From Mycobacterium sp. Aquia_216 (GTDB lineage: Bacteria > Actinomycetota > Actinomycetes > Mycobacteriales > Mycobacteriaceae): a stretch of DNA of 64,000 nucleotides. Where the stretch lies: contig NZ_CP113529.1 of the NCBI RefSeq assembly GCF_026723865.1, positions 5,580,001 to 5,644,000 on the forward strand, in the 5' to 3' direction. Shown here one piece after another: positions 51,289 to 59,937 of this stretch (position 1 is its first letter; every line of letters starts with the position of its first letter). The notes under the pieces are model-generated. The model searched no databases, was not told the origin of the DNA, and saw only the letters and a list, made by a program, of their open reading frames with translations. Made by a program: the position numbers and the translations under genes.

Positions 51289-51981
51289 TTAATCGACCGG
51301 GACATTGAGAATCGGACGGCCGACGCCGGCGCCGGGTCCGTCGAAGTGCCACCACTCCCCGGAGTACGGAGACAATCCGCCGTACTTCATCGCGTCCCGC
51401 AGCAGGGCCCGGTGCGCCTGCGCGTCGGCACTGACCCCCTGAGTTGCGAATGCCGTTGCGCGCGGCGAGAAATCGTCGAAGCCGGTGCCCATGTCGGCCA
51501 GGCAAAGGCCGCCCGCGTGACGTTCGGGCGGGCACTGTGGTTCCACGCTGGTGAATGTCACGTCCACCGAACGCCCCGATTCGTGGCTGTGCGCATAGGG
51601 ACCCGGCCGTGCCACCCACGCCGGATTGGGGACGACGCTGAACATCCTCACCTGAACGTCATGGGGCCGATAGCAATCCCAGAACACCAGCAAGTGCCCC
51701 TGCGGGCGCAGCGCGGACGCGGCACTCGCGAGGCCCTGCGACATGGATTGGTGGACCAGGCATCGCGCGTCGGAGGGATACAACTGCGTGCCGGTGAAGT
51801 TGTTCGTCGTCGCGTAGCGCAGGTCGATGATGGCGTCGGGAACGACACTGCGCACGTCGATGAACCCGGCCGCGTGCGCCGCGTCGCTGACCGGCGGGAC
51901 ATCGGGACTCGCCTGCGCGACAGCGGCCCGCGACACCGCGACGGCTACCGCCAACGAGAGGACCAGCCGCACACGATGCAT
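51289..51981 (-). CDS. secreted D-Ala-D-Ala dipeptidase, VanX-like (M15)
   Basis: 230 aa. N-terminal signal peptide LVLSLAVAVAVSRAAVAQA with probable cleavage near residue 24. M15 zinc motif HSHESGRSVDVTF with H133 and D140, and C-terminal E209-W-W-H212-F-D with catalytic Glu and third ligand. Also FIDVRSVVPDAIIDLRYATTNNFTG, the conserved start of the family. Cleaves D-Ala-D-Ala from peptidoglycan precursors or fragments; export means a cell-wall turnover role rather than cytoplasmic vancomycin resistance. ATG 51981. Confidence 0.92.
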   Translation of the reverse strand: MHRVRLVLSLAVAVAVSRAAVAQASPDVPPVSDAAHAAGFIDVRSVVPDAIIDLRYATTNNFTGTQLYPSDARCLVHQSMSQGLASAASALRPQGHLLVFWDCYRPHDVQVRMFSVVPNPAWVARPGPYAHSHESGRSVDVTFTSVEPQCPPERHAGGLCLADMGTGFDDFSPRATAFATQGVSADAQAHRALLRDAMKYGGLSPYSGEWWHFDGPGAGVGRPILNVPVD

Positions 51982-52008
51982 CCAGCCATTGTCCGGGCTG
52001 TTCGTCGA

Positions 52009-53370
52009 TTAACCCGGTAAGCCGACGGCCGAGAATACGCCGTCGGGGTCGAAGTGCCGCTTGGCGGCACACAGGCGCTCGGCATTGCTTCCGTATGCGT
52101 GCGCGATCTGCTCGCGTGCGCCCGGCCCCAGCATGTTGGGGTAGCCGCCGGGAAGGGCGTGCGGTGCCAAATCGGCATCGACGCGATCCGCCCAGCCAAT
52201 GTGCGCGGTTGGGTCTTCCTCGGGCTCCCACGCCGCCACGATCTCGATCATGCGGTGCGGCGCGCGCAGGCCGAACGCGGTGTCCGCGACGGGAACCCGA
52301 GTGGCAGCGCCGTGAAAGTGGTGCACGGAGATCATTGAGTTTCTTGATGGTTGACGCAGGCCCGCCTCAACCAAAGCGGCGACGACTTCGGGTGTGAAGC
52401 GGGTGACGTTGCGGGACCGGGCGGCGCAATGACGTCCGTCGACGACGAACGCGTCGAATTGGCGCAGCAACTCGACGTAACTGGCCGGCGCGACCTGCGC
52501 CATCAGCGGCGTGCTCAGCGCTTGCAGTGACTCGAGGACCCGTTGACCGTCCGACAAGTCGCCACACCAGACCGGCGAGAGAAACACCGTCGGGCTCCCG
52601 TCAGGGCCGGGCAGCATTCCGGTCTGCACCGTAAGCTCGTCCGGTGCGTCGACGAGAATTCCGTCCAGTTGCTCCCACACCCGGTCGGCGTCGGACCAGG
52701 GATATGCGATGAGCCCCCCGAGAACAGTGGACACTGGGTGCAACTGCACGCTCAGCGCGGTGACGACGCCGAAATTGCCGCCGCCACCGCGCAGCGCCCA
52801 ATACAGCTCGGGTTCCTCTGAAACCGTGGCCGTGACCAAACGGCCGTTGGCGATCACCACCTCGACGCCGAGCACGTTGTCCAGCGCCAGGCCGTAACGC
52901 CCCAGCAACGGCCCATAACCACCGCCCAGGGTCAACCCGGTCATGCCGACCCCGCCAACGGTGCCCGCGGCCGCGGTCAGGCCGTGAGCGTGCGCCGCAC
53001 CGATCACACCGCCGGCGGTGGCACCCCCCTGCACGGTGGCGACCCGGTGCTGCGGGTCCACGATCACGTGCGTCATGGCGGACAGGTCGATGACCAGGCC
53101 GCCGTGACGTAGCGCCCGACCCGCCCAATCGTGCCCGCCGCCCCGTACCGACAACGGCAGATCGTGTTCACGTGCCGCAACCACCGCGGCCTGGACCTCG
53201 GCCCGGGTGTGTGGACGCACGATCAACGCCGGTGCGCGATCGATGGCGCCGTTCCAGACTCGGCAGCTCTGTTCGTAGGCACGACCGGCCAGAATGCGCC
53301 CGGCGGGGAGCCGGCGATCGAGTTCTGCTGCGACGGCGGCCGCCGAAGCGGTCGACGGGCATGTGGACAT
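52009..53370 (-). CDS. FAD-linked oxidoreductase, berberine-bridge-enzyme type
   Basis: 453 aa. PCMH-type FAD domain: ALIVRPHTRAEVQAAVVAAREHDLPLSVRGGGHDWAG with H80, the histidine for 8-alpha covalent FAD attachment; GGVGMTGLTLGGGYGPLLGRYGLALDNVLGVEVV; GGGGNFGVVTALSVQLHPV. The BBE C-terminus RHFDPDGVFSAVGLPG is present. The Cys of bicovalent enzymes (CxxG) is replaced, so attachment is probably single. Oxidises alcohols, sugars or aromatic amines. ATG 53370 with AAAGGA upstream. Divergent from a TetR gene. Confidence 0.93.
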   Translation of the reverse strand: MSTCPSTASAAAVAAELDRRLPAGRILAGRAYEQSCRVWNGAIDRAPALIVRPHTRAEVQAAVVAAREHDLPLSVRGGGHDWAGRALRHGGLVIDLSAMTHVIVDPQHRVATVQGGATAGGVIGAAHAHGLTAAAGTVGGVGMTGLTLGGGYGPLLGRYGLALDNVLGVEVVIANGRLVTATVSEEPELYWALRGGGGNFGVVTALSVQLHPVSTVLGGLIAYPWSDADRVWEQLDGILVDAPDELTVQTGMLPGPDGSPTVFLSPVWCGDLSDGQRVLESLQALSTPLMAQVAPASYVELLRQFDAFVVDGRHCAARSRNVTRFTPEVVAALVEAGLRQPSRNSMISVHHFHGAATRVPVADTAFGLRAPHRMIEIVAAWEPEEDPTAHIGWADRVDADLAPHALPGGYPNMLGPGAREQIAHAYGSNAERLCAAKRHFDPDGVFSAVGLPG

Positions 53371-53419
53371 GATTATTCCTTTGCTCAGCCGGCTCACGGA
53401 TTAGAGCTCCACTCAAACG

Positions 53420-53438
53420 ATCAGAGCCATGCTCTGAT
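53420..53438. promoter_or_regulatory. palindromic operator 1 (BBE/TetR intergenic)
   Basis: ATCAGAGC-CAT-GCTCTGAT: perfect 8-bp arms. Lies 50 bp from the oxidoreductase start and 40 bp from the TetR start. Confidence 0.65.
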
Positions 53439-53462
53439 TTGCCAGAGTAGTGCTACGCTCAC

Positions 53463-53477
53463 TGGAGTGCAACTCCA
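53463..53477. promoter_or_regulatory. palindromic operator 2, abutting the TetR start
   Basis: TGGAGT-GCA-ACTCCA: perfect 6-bp arms immediately before the ATG at 53478. If the start is the GTG at 53496 the site lies 18 bp upstream. Positioned to block the ribosome site or promoter of the TetR gene. Confidence 0.5.
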
Positions 53478-54140
53478 ATGAGGGGTGGGTGGGACGTGAC
53501 CGATCACGATGCCGCGGCGACGCCGAGCCGGATCACCGGCCGACGGGCGGAGTACGCGCAGGCAACCCGACAAGCCGCGGTCGACGCCGCGCGCCGCCTG
53601 TTCCGCGACAAGGGTTACTTCGCGACCACCGTCAACGAAATCGCGTCCGAGGCAAGGGTTTCACCCGCTACCGTGTACGCCGTCAACGGCGGCAAGCAGG
53701 GTCTGCTGCGCACACTGATCGACGTATGGTCGGCAGCACCCGTGGTCGCTGTGGCCGTCGAACGCATCGAGAGCCTCGACGACCCCGGGGAGATCCTGCG
53801 GTACACGACGGCGACTGTGCGTGGGATGCGAGAAGACTACGGCGACATCATGCGCGTCGTCATCGCCGCAGCCCCGCACGAGGCGACCGCGGCCGAGGGT
53901 CTCGCGCTCGCCACCGCCCGTTACCGGGCCGGGCACGGTGTCGCCGCGCGCCGCCTCGCAGAGCTGAATGCCTTGCGCGGCGACATGAGTGCCGATGCGG
54001 CGCTTGACGTCCTGTGGTTCTACCTCGGCTACGCCGGGTTTTTCACCCTCGTCGACGACAACGGGTGGAGCTACGCCAAGGCCGAAGAATGGCTGCGGGA
54101 CGCGGTCAGCCACGCGCTGCTGAAACCTCGCGACACCTGA
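53478..54140 (+). CDS. TetR/AcrR family regulator
   Basis: 220 aa. DNA-binding domain QATRQAAVDAARRLFRDKGYFATTVNEIASEARVSPATVYAVNGGKQGLLRTLIDVW. C-terminal helical domain contains YLGYAGFFTLVDDNGWSYAKAEEWLRDAVSHALL. Divergent from the BBE-type oxidoreductase and probably its repressor through the palindromes at 53420 and 53463. ATG 53478 given; GTG 53496 (VTDHDAA) has a better-placed purine-rich site. Confidence 0.91.
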   Translation: MRGGWDVTDHDAAATPSRITGRRAEYAQATRQAAVDAARRLFRDKGYFATTVNEIASEARVSPATVYAVNGGKQGLLRTLIDVWSAAPVVAVAVERIESLDDPGEILRYTTATVRGMREDYGDIMRVVIAAAPHEATAAEGLALATARYRAGHGVAARRLAELNALRGDMSADAALDVLWFYLGYAGFFTLVDDNGWSYAKAEEWLRDAVSHALLKPRDT

Positions 54141-54370
54141 GATCGCCGCCAGCGAATCGACCGCGGCAAGGCAATTACTGGTGAAACGCTTTGTCGCCGT
54201 GGACTAATGACCCGGCAAATGGTTTTCCCGAATATCGATGTGTGAGCTGGACTGCACAATACCTGTGCATGTGATTTGCCTAACTGTCGGCGCCTTCATA
54301 GCCAGGTTCTTTCATTATCTTTGGTACGTTGCCAAGTTGATCTATGTATAAATGATGCGGCAGGAAATAA

Positions 54371-54868
54371 ATGCGAAAAATCACCGCGCTGTTTTTCATC
54401 GGTGCGAATATCCTTGGGACGGCAATATTCTGGAGCGCGACGGGCGTTGCGACGGCAGACGCCAGTTCCGCGGGTACCCCCGTGCCGTTGACTCCAAAGT
54501 TTCGGGCGTGCGACTTCACCTGGGCGGTGAATGTGCCGACATTCGGTAAGGGCAGCGGCCACACCGTCATCAGCAAGGCGGCGTCCAACAACGTCGTCGC
54601 GCAGGTGCAATTAATCGCCGCCGAGCCGCAAACCCACTACAACGTCAGACTGATTCAGTCACCCAGGACTTCTGCCGGCTGCGGAGCCGGAGATGCCGGG
54701 GTCACCGCCGGCGGTATCGACACCGACGGCAGCGGCGCGGGCGCGGTGACGCTGCAAAACGCAATTGCCGCCAATTCGACGGGCGTCTGGGTATTCGTTG
54801 ACCGCCCGTCACCGCACTCGCAGACACCGATCGACTTCTACACATCGGAAATCATCACGGCGATCTAG
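54371..54868 (+). CDS. small secreted mycobacterial protein, unknown function
   Basis: 165 aa. Signal peptide MRKITALFFIGANILGTAIFWSATGVATADA with cleavage near ADA (residue 31). The mature part has two cysteines (about 47 and 104) and sequence FRACDFTWAVNVPTFGKGSGHTVISKAASNNVVAQVQLIAAEPQTHYNVRLIQSPR, seen in exported proteins of the genus, with a C-terminal VFVDRPSPHSQTPIDFYTSEIITAI. No enzymatic motif. ATG 54371 with AGGA 7 bp upstream, after a 230-bp AT-richer gap that contains a short TGCACA-N5-TGTGCA inverted repeat at 54253-54269 and nothing else recognised. Confidence 0.85.
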   Translation: MRKITALFFIGANILGTAIFWSATGVATADASSAGTPVPLTPKFRACDFTWAVNVPTFGKGSGHTVISKAASNNVVAQVQLIAAEPQTHYNVRLIQSPRTSAGCGAGDAGVTAGGIDTDGSGAGAVTLQNAIAANSTGVWVFVDRPSPHSQTPIDFYTSEIITAI

Positions 54869-54957
54869 TCGACATCGCGCCGACTACAAGGATGCGTTGT
54901 GCGGCAACGTGTTCAAGCACGCCGTAGGTCCGTTCCGCGGATCGCTAGCATGGATTC

Positions 54958-55413
54958 ATGGCTCCTAAAGTGGCGACCGCGGACGCGGTCAGTCTTCCCG
55001 AACTGCTCGACTTCATCCGGCCGCGACACAAGATGCTGTTGACGACTTTCCGCTCGGACGGGTCGTTGCACAGTTCGCCGGTGACCGGTGGTGTCGACGA
55101 AGAAGGCCGCATTGTGATCGCGACCTATCCACAACGCGCCAAATGCGTGAATATCCGCCGCAATCCGTCGGCGAGCGTGGTCATCCTCTCCGACGATTTC
55201 AACGGCGCCTACGTGCAAGTCGATGGCGAGGCCGAGGTCATCGGCTTGCCCGCGGCGGTGGACCTGCTCGTCGACTACTACCGGGTGATCGCCGGTGAGC
55301 ACCCGGACTGGGCGGAATACCGCCAGGCTATGGTGGACCAAGGCAAGTGTCTGATCCGCATCGCGCCGCGCCGCTGGGGACCGGTGGCCACCGGCGGCTT
55401 CCCGCCGAGGTAG
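54958..55413 (+). CDS. PPOX-class F420-dependent protein
   Basis: 151 aa split-barrel FMN/F420-binding protein. LPELLDFIRPRHKMLLTTFRSDGSLHSSPVTGGVDEEGRIVIATYPQRAKCVNIRRNPSASVVILSD is the pattern of the mycobacterial F420-dependent PPOX family. Probably reduces a substrate with F420H2 in the cytoplasm; substrate unknown. ATG 54958. Stop 13 bp from the convergent TetR gene. Confidence 0.92.
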   Translation: MAPKVATADAVSLPELLDFIRPRHKMLLTTFRSDGSLHSSPVTGGVDEEGRIVIATYPQRAKCVNIRRNPSASVVILSDDFNGAYVQVDGEAEVIGLPAAVDLLVDYYRVIAGEHPDWAEYRQAMVDQGKCLIRIAPRRWGPVATGGFPPR

Positions 55414-55426
55414 AGCTCACTGCCGT

Positions 55427-56032
55427 CTAGCTGGATATTGCTGGAAGAACCAGTGTTTCGGTGACTTGTCGCAGGAATTTCGCGTCGACGGTTTGCCCGT
55501 TCAGTACTCGCAGCAGGCTCATTGCCGTGAGTACGTTGGCGACCAGGGACCAGTCGCGGTCGGCGGCGATTTCACCGCGGGCTACGGCGCGGGCCAGAAT
55601 TATCGTGATCTGACGTCCGCCCCGCAACAGCATCAAATCGTCGATGGCCGTAGCGAGCTGGGGATCGCGAGTAGCTTCCAGCGCGACGCGGAGCAGTAGA
55701 TCGTTAGTGATCAACCCGTTGTCATGGCTTACGGCGCGGTCGATCAAGGCTTCGATGTCGCCGGTCAAACTCCCGGTGTCGGGGGCGTCGTCGGTGCGCA
55801 GATCGGGTCGCCAGTAGACGAGAACGTCGGTAATCAATGCTGCTTTCGAAGACCACCGCCGGTAAATCGCCGCCTTGCCGACGCCGGCGCGCGCGGCGAT
55901 GTCGTCCATATTCGTGGCGTCGTACCCGTTCTCGGTCAGCGCGGCAAGAGCGGCGTTGAGGATCGCGGGGTCACGAGATCGGTCCAGCCGGCCAACCGTG
56001 CGTTGGCGAAGCTTCGATTCCATCTCACTCAT
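55427..56032 (-). CDS. TetR family regulator of the MmpS/MmpL operon
   Basis: 201 aa from ATG 56032 (MSEMESKLRQRTVGRLDRSRD); a longer start at 56077 is possible. Helix-turn-helix RDPAILNAALAALTENGYDATNMDDIAARAGVGKAAIYRRWSSKAALITDVLVYW, the TetR form with WxSKxxL, and a C-terminal TetR_C domain with ISNDLLLRVALEATRD-like helix. It lies 44 bp downstream of mmpL on the same strand; a downstream regulator in an mmpS-mmpL-tetR operon suggests feedback on exporter expression. Confidence 0.92.
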   Translation of the reverse strand: MSEMESKLRQRTVGRLDRSRDPAILNAALAALTENGYDATNMDDIAARAGVGKAAIYRRWSSKAALITDVLVYWRPDLRTDDAPDTGSLTGDIEALIDRAVSHDNGLITNDLLLRVALEATRDPQLATAIDDLMLLRGGRQITIILARAVARGEIAADRDWSLVANVLTAMSLLRVLNGQTVDAKFLRQVTETLVLPAISS

Positions 56033-56076
56033 ATGCCCGATACCTGCCTGAATGTCGCCTTTAGCCACCGAGAGCA

Positions 56077-58932
56077 CTAGACCGTTGTCAGTTGCCGGAC
56101 GGGCGCGGTATCAGTCTCGGACTCTTCGGCCTTCTTCCTCATCTTGAAGGTGTCCAACGGCCACCAGAACCAGCGGCCCAGAGCGGCGGCAATCGCCGGC
56201 GTCATGAAGGCCCGCACGATAAACGTGTCGACGAGTAGGCCCATCCCGATAGCTGTGCCGAATTGCCCGATCACCACCAGGTCGCTGACGATCATCGACG
56301 CCATGGTCGCCGCGAAGATCAGGCCGGCCGCGGTGACCACCCGGCCCGATGCGCCCATGCCCCGGATGATGCCGGTGTTGAGGCCGGCCGGGATTTCCTC
56401 CTTCAGTCGGGAGACCAGCAGCAGGTTGTAGTCGGACCCGACGGCCAGCAGGATGATGACCGTCAAGGGGAGCACGATCCATTGCAAGCCGATCCCGAGG
56501 ATGTCCTGCCAGAGCAGCACCGACAGACCGCAGGCGGTGCCCAGCGACGCCAGTACCGTGCCGACGATCACCAGGGATGCCACCAAGCTACGGGTGATCA
56601 GCAGCATGATCGAAAAGATCAGGATCAGTGTCGCGATGCCGGCGATCGTCAGGTCGATCTTCACGCCGTCCTGCATGTCGCTGTACATCGAGGCGGTGCC
56701 GGCCAACGACACCTTCGCCGACTCCAGCGGAGTTCCCTTGATCGCGTCGGCGACAGCCTGCTTGACGCCCTGGACGTGCTGGATTCCCTCCACCGAGGCG
56801 GGGTCGCCCTGGTGGGTGATGATGAACCGGACCGCCTTACCGTCGGGCGAGACGAACATCTTCAGTCCGCGCTTGAAGTCGGGGTTTTTGAAGACTTCCG
56901 GCGGCAAATAGAAGCTGTCGTCGTTCTTGGCTTCGTCGAAGTAGTTGCCCATCATCGTCGAGCCTTCGGCGTTCTCTTGCATGTGTTGCTGAATGCCCGC
57001 CATCGAGCTGTGGGTGGACAGCATGTAATTGCGCATTCTTTGCATCGACTCGATGGTCTTCGGGAAGTCGGCGAGCATCTGCGGCATCAACATGTCGAGC
57101 TTGTCGATGTCCTTGGTTGTTTTCCCGATGTCGTCGGCCATCAGGTCGATGTCGTCGAGCGTGTCGAAAATCGATCGCAACGACCAGCAGACCGGGATGT
57201 CGAAACAGTGCTTCTCCCAATAGAAATAGGAGCGAATCGGTCGCCAGGTGTCTTCGAAGTCGGCGATGTGCTGCCGCACTCCCTCGATATCCGTCTGCAA
57301 CACGTGCATATCGCGGGTCATCTCGTGGGTGGTGTCGGTGATCTGCTGCATGACGCCATACATGTGCTGCATGACGGCGATCGTTCGGCCCATTTCGTCG
57401 GCCTGCTCGAGCATCGACGCCATGCTGTCGTTCATGAATTTCGCGGTCTGCAGGGTGCTGGAGCTGTTCATGGCGATCACGAACGGGATCGAACTGTGCT
57501 CGATCGGCGCGCCCAGCGGCCGGGTGATGGTTTGCACGCGCCCGATGCCGCGTTCATGGAAGACGCTCTTGGCGATTCTGTCGATGATCAACATGTCCGC
57601 CGGATCGCGCAGATCATGATCGGCCTCGACCATCAGCAATTCCGGGTTCATGCGCGCGGGGGTGAAATGCCGCTCGGCCGCTGTCTGCGCAACGTTGGCC
57701 GCGATGTCGGGCGGGGTGAACTTCTTGTCGTTGTAGGTCGGCACATAGGTCGTCAGACTGATGAAACCGATCACCGCGATAAACGACGTCACGACGATGA
57801 TGGGGACCGGCCACCTCGTCACCATGGTGCCGACTTTGCGCCAACCCCGTTCCGACACTTGACGTTTCGGATCGAAGAAACCGAACTTGGACGCGACCGC
57901 GAGCAACGCGGGAGCCAGCGTCAGGCCCGCCAGCATCGTCACCACCAACGCGATCGCGCACGGGATGCCCATCGTCTGGAAGTACGGAAGCTTGGTCGCG
58001 GTCAAGCACAGGCAGGCGCCGACGATCGTCAGACCCGACCCCAGGATGACGTGCACCACGCCGTTGTAGGCGCTGTAGTACGCCTGCTCTTTGTCTTCGC
58101 CGCGGGATCGGGCTTCGTGATAGCGGCCCAACAGGAAGATGAAATAGTCGGTTCCCGTGGCGATAGTCAGCATCGTGACCATGCTGACCGCGTACGGGGT
58201 CAGGCCGATGATGTCCAGATTGCCGGCGGTCGCCACGATGCCCTCTGCGGCATAGAGCTCGAAGCGCACCAATATCAACGCCAGGATCGCGTTCTTGAGC
58301 GAGCGGTAGATGATCAGCAGCATCACGAAGATCACGCCGATCGTGACCAGCGTCATCAAGTCCATGCTGTTGTGCGCGGCGATCAGCGTGTCGGTATTGA
58401 GCGCGGTGTTGCCGGCCACGTAGGCCTTGACGCCCGGCGGCGGCGGCACGCTCTTGACGATCTTGCGGACCTCGGCAACCGACGCGTGGGCGGGAGTGGT
58501 GCCCTGGGCGCCGTCGAGGAAGACCTGCACGTAGGCGGCCTTGCCGTCCGGGCTCTGGGAGCCGGCGGCGGTCAGCGGGTCGCTCCAGAAATCCTGGAGG
58601 AACTGGACATGCTTGCTGGCCTTGAGCTTCTCGACGATCTGGTTGTAGAAAATGTGCGCGCTGTCGCCGAGCTTGTCGTCGCCCTCCAACACGACCATCG
58701 CCGAGGAGTCGGTGTCGAACTCCTGGAACTTGTGGCCGATGTTCATCATGTCTTTGAACGCTTCGGCGTCCCTCGGAGTCATGGGCACCGAGTGCTTCCC
58801 CGCTACCTCACCGAGGTCGGGGGTGAACAGTGTGGTGCCGAGCGCGACGAGAAGCCAAAACAGGATGATCGGCACCGCCAGGACGCGGAGCAGACGGGCG
58901 ACGCGGGAGCGAGAGCCAGGCTCGTTACTCAT
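56077..58932 (-). CDS. mmpL: MmpL family RND transporter
   Basis: 951 aa. Inner-membrane RND transporter with 12 predicted membrane segments: one N-terminal (RLLRVLAVPIILFWLLVALGTTLF), groups of five at about 205-355 and 780-930, plus one mid-protein, and two large periplasmic loops. Proton-relay aspartate-tyrosine pairs are in ATGTDYFIFLLGRYHEARSRGEDKEQAYYSA and AVGSDYNLLLVSRLKEE. The mid-region contains the long coiled segment (about 500-650, heptad-like MLEQADEMGRTIAVMQHMYGVM) seen in MmpL4/5-type proteins. Exports lipids, siderophores or drugs with MmpS. ATG 58932 overlaps the mmpS stop (ATGA). Confidence 0.94.
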   Translation of the reverse strand: MSNEPGSRSRVARLLRVLAVPIILFWLLVALGTTLFTPDLGEVAGKHSVPMTPRDAEAFKDMMNIGHKFQEFDTDSSAMVVLEGDDKLGDSAHIFYNQIVEKLKASKHVQFLQDFWSDPLTAAGSQSPDGKAAYVQVFLDGAQGTTPAHASVAEVRKIVKSVPPPPGVKAYVAGNTALNTDTLIAAHNSMDLMTLVTIGVIFVMLLIIYRSLKNAILALILVRFELYAAEGIVATAGNLDIIGLTPYAVSMVTMLTIATGTDYFIFLLGRYHEARSRGEDKEQAYYSAYNGVVHVILGSGLTIVGACLCLTATKLPYFQTMGIPCAIALVVTMLAGLTLAPALLAVASKFGFFDPKRQVSERGWRKVGTMVTRWPVPIIVVTSFIAVIGFISLTTYVPTYNDKKFTPPDIAANVAQTAAERHFTPARMNPELLMVEADHDLRDPADMLIIDRIAKSVFHERGIGRVQTITRPLGAPIEHSSIPFVIAMNSSSTLQTAKFMNDSMASMLEQADEMGRTIAVMQHMYGVMQQITDTTHEMTRDMHVLQTDIEGVRQHIADFEDTWRPIRSYFYWEKHCFDIPVCWSLRSIFDTLDDIDLMADDIGKTTKDIDKLDMLMPQMLADFPKTIESMQRMRNYMLSTHSSMAGIQQHMQENAEGSTMMGNYFDEAKNDDSFYLPPEVFKNPDFKRGLKMFVSPDGKAVRFIITHQGDPASVEGIQHVQGVKQAVADAIKGTPLESAKVSLAGTASMYSDMQDGVKIDLTIAGIATLILIFSIMLLITRSLVASLVIVGTVLASLGTACGLSVLLWQDILGIGLQWIVLPLTVIILLAVGSDYNLLLVSRLKEEIPAGLNTGIIRGMGASGRVVTAAGLIFAATMASMIVSDLVVIGQFGTAIGMGLLVDTFIVRAFMTPAIAAALGRWFWWPLDTFKMRKKAEESETDTAPVRQLTTV

Positions 58933-59369
58933 ACAGATTTCACCAAGCAGTAGATGAAGGGTTGGTATTCGTCGAGGCTGCGGTCGTCGCGGACTTGGCC
59001 GTCGACGATGACCCGGCATCGAATTTGGCGCATGCCGGTGTCACCTTGGGCGACGATGTTGGCCGACATCGAGGGCAGGGTCGTCACGATCGTGTACGAC
59101 CACGGCAGCGGGGCGTTTTCGACAAGGTGGGGTTGCCCATTTTCATCGAGGTAGTTGACGCTGACGCTGCCGCCCAGCGGTGCCGTGACCTCGTAGGTGA
59201 TGTGCTTCGGATTGAAAGGCTTCGTCTCGGCATTCACATCGCCTCGCGCGACAGCGGTGTTGGCACCGAAACTGTCGCGAACGCGAATCACGACATAGGA
59301 GCCGAGTACGACAACGACGACAAGAAGTAGCGGTATCCACACCCTCTTGAACAGTCGATACACCCGCAT
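58929..59369 (-). CDS. mmpS: MmpS family membrane accessory protein
   Basis: 146 aa. Short cytoplasmic N-terminus, one membrane helix (about 10-30, VWIPLLLVVVVVLGSYVVIRV), then a periplasmic domain with KPFNPKHITYEVTAPLGGSVSVNYLDENGQPHLVENAPLPWSYTIVTTLPSMSANIVAQGD, the MmpS signature, and C-terminal CRVIVDGQVRDDRSLDEYQPFIYCLVKSV. Assembles with the MmpL partner. ATG 59369 with a strong AAGAGGAGGGG ribosome site at 59371-59381. Confidence 0.94.
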   Translation of the reverse strand: MRVYRLFKRVWIPLLLVVVVVLGSYVVIRVRDSFGANTAVARGDVNAETKPFNPKHITYEVTAPLGGSVSVNYLDENGQPHLVENAPLPWSYTIVTTLPSMSANIVAQGDTGMRQIRCRVIVDGQVRDDRSLDEYQPFIYCLVKSV

Positions 59370-59696
59370 CCCCTCCTCTTACGGCCACCGCCGAGCGCCG
59401 CGAGACACCACACCTGAGTTGTCGGCACACGTATCGAGGTCGATATGCCGGACTGCACCCGCCGACGGAACTTGAGTTCCATAATTGGGTAGTTCAGAAC
59501 TGTACAGCATCGTGGAGCACTCCGCCGATGCAGGTTGATCAGCCCTGCCGCTGCCGGCAGCGGGGGGTGTCCGTCGACGCGAGCACGAAGAGAACTCGAC
59601 GACCCACTCAGTACCGTTGTCCCGCAGCGTCATTCGCTATGCGGTAATTGGGAGGAAGTCCGGGTACGCCGAAGGGAGAAAACAAAACATTTAAAG
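59370..59696. promoter_or_regulatory. mmpS upstream region and element-proximal intergenic DNA
   Basis: No gene is supported here. The region must hold the mmpS promoter. Two inverted repeats are visible: AGTTC-A-GAACT at 59491-59501 and a perfect 16-bp palindrome CCGCTGCCGGCAGCGG at 59548-59563. The first is in a relatively AT-rich patch (CCATAATTGGG...) and is the better operator candidate for the TetR at 55427. The second could be a terminator stem but no T-run follows. The right end meets the tRNA-Phe fragment. Confidence 0.45.
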
Positions 59697-59749
59697 TGGT
59701 GGCCAGGGCCGGGATCGAACCGGCGACCTTCCGCTTTTCAGGCGGACGC
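59697..59749 (-). other. attachment site: 3' fragment of tRNA-Phe
   Basis: Read on the minus strand, 59749 to 59697 gives the anticodon stem-loop CCGCCTGAAAAGCGG (GAA anticodon, Phe), variable loop, T-arm GGTTCGATCC, acceptor 3' strand CCTGGCC and encoded ACCA. The 5' acceptor strand and D-arm are absent: beyond 59749 the sequence departs after the last bases of the D-stem. This is the classic scar left when an integrase recombines into the 3' half of a tRNA gene. The intact tRNA-Phe should lie at the far end of the element, to the right of 64000. A GGCCAG at about 59758-59763 is 9 bp too close to be the proper 5' end. Confidence 0.75.
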
Positions 59750-59937
59750 AATGGCCGCTGGCCTGCGTTTTAACGACGTTCATACGTCAAATGCGGCGCG
59801 CTGAGCGCGTCTGACGCAGGCCGCCCGTCCGACGATCGGACACAAACCGGACACAGTGACAGCACTCCCTAAAGGGAACCCTTGATCGCCCATCACTCAG
59901 TGATGCGCGCCTCGGGCTCCCGGGGAGTAGGTACCCC
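59750..59937 (+). other. element terminal non-coding segment before rep
   Basis: About 190 bp with no supported gene. Short repeats are present: CGGACACA and CGGACACA/G at about 59837-59857 and complementary CGTC/GACG motifs, and CACTCAGTGATG. Could contain integrase arm-type binding sites or the double-strand origin recognised by the Rep protein; neither is demonstrated. Confidence 0.35.

Noticed and set aside
56263..58953. 896-aa open frame antisense to mmpL
   Set aside because: It is the complement of a clear MmpL gene; composition is His/Asp/Arg rich (HHQRDRARDAHR) as expected from high-GC antisense frames, without any domain.
1..59000. Insertion sequences or transposases in the chromosomal part
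   Set aside because: No transposase-like protein, terminal inverted repeats with target duplication, or IS remnants were seen.
59697..59770. Complete tRNA-Phe gene
   Set aside because: The 5' acceptor strand and D-arm cannot be found at the required distance; the nearby GGCCAG is about 9 bp too close. Only the 3' part is supported.
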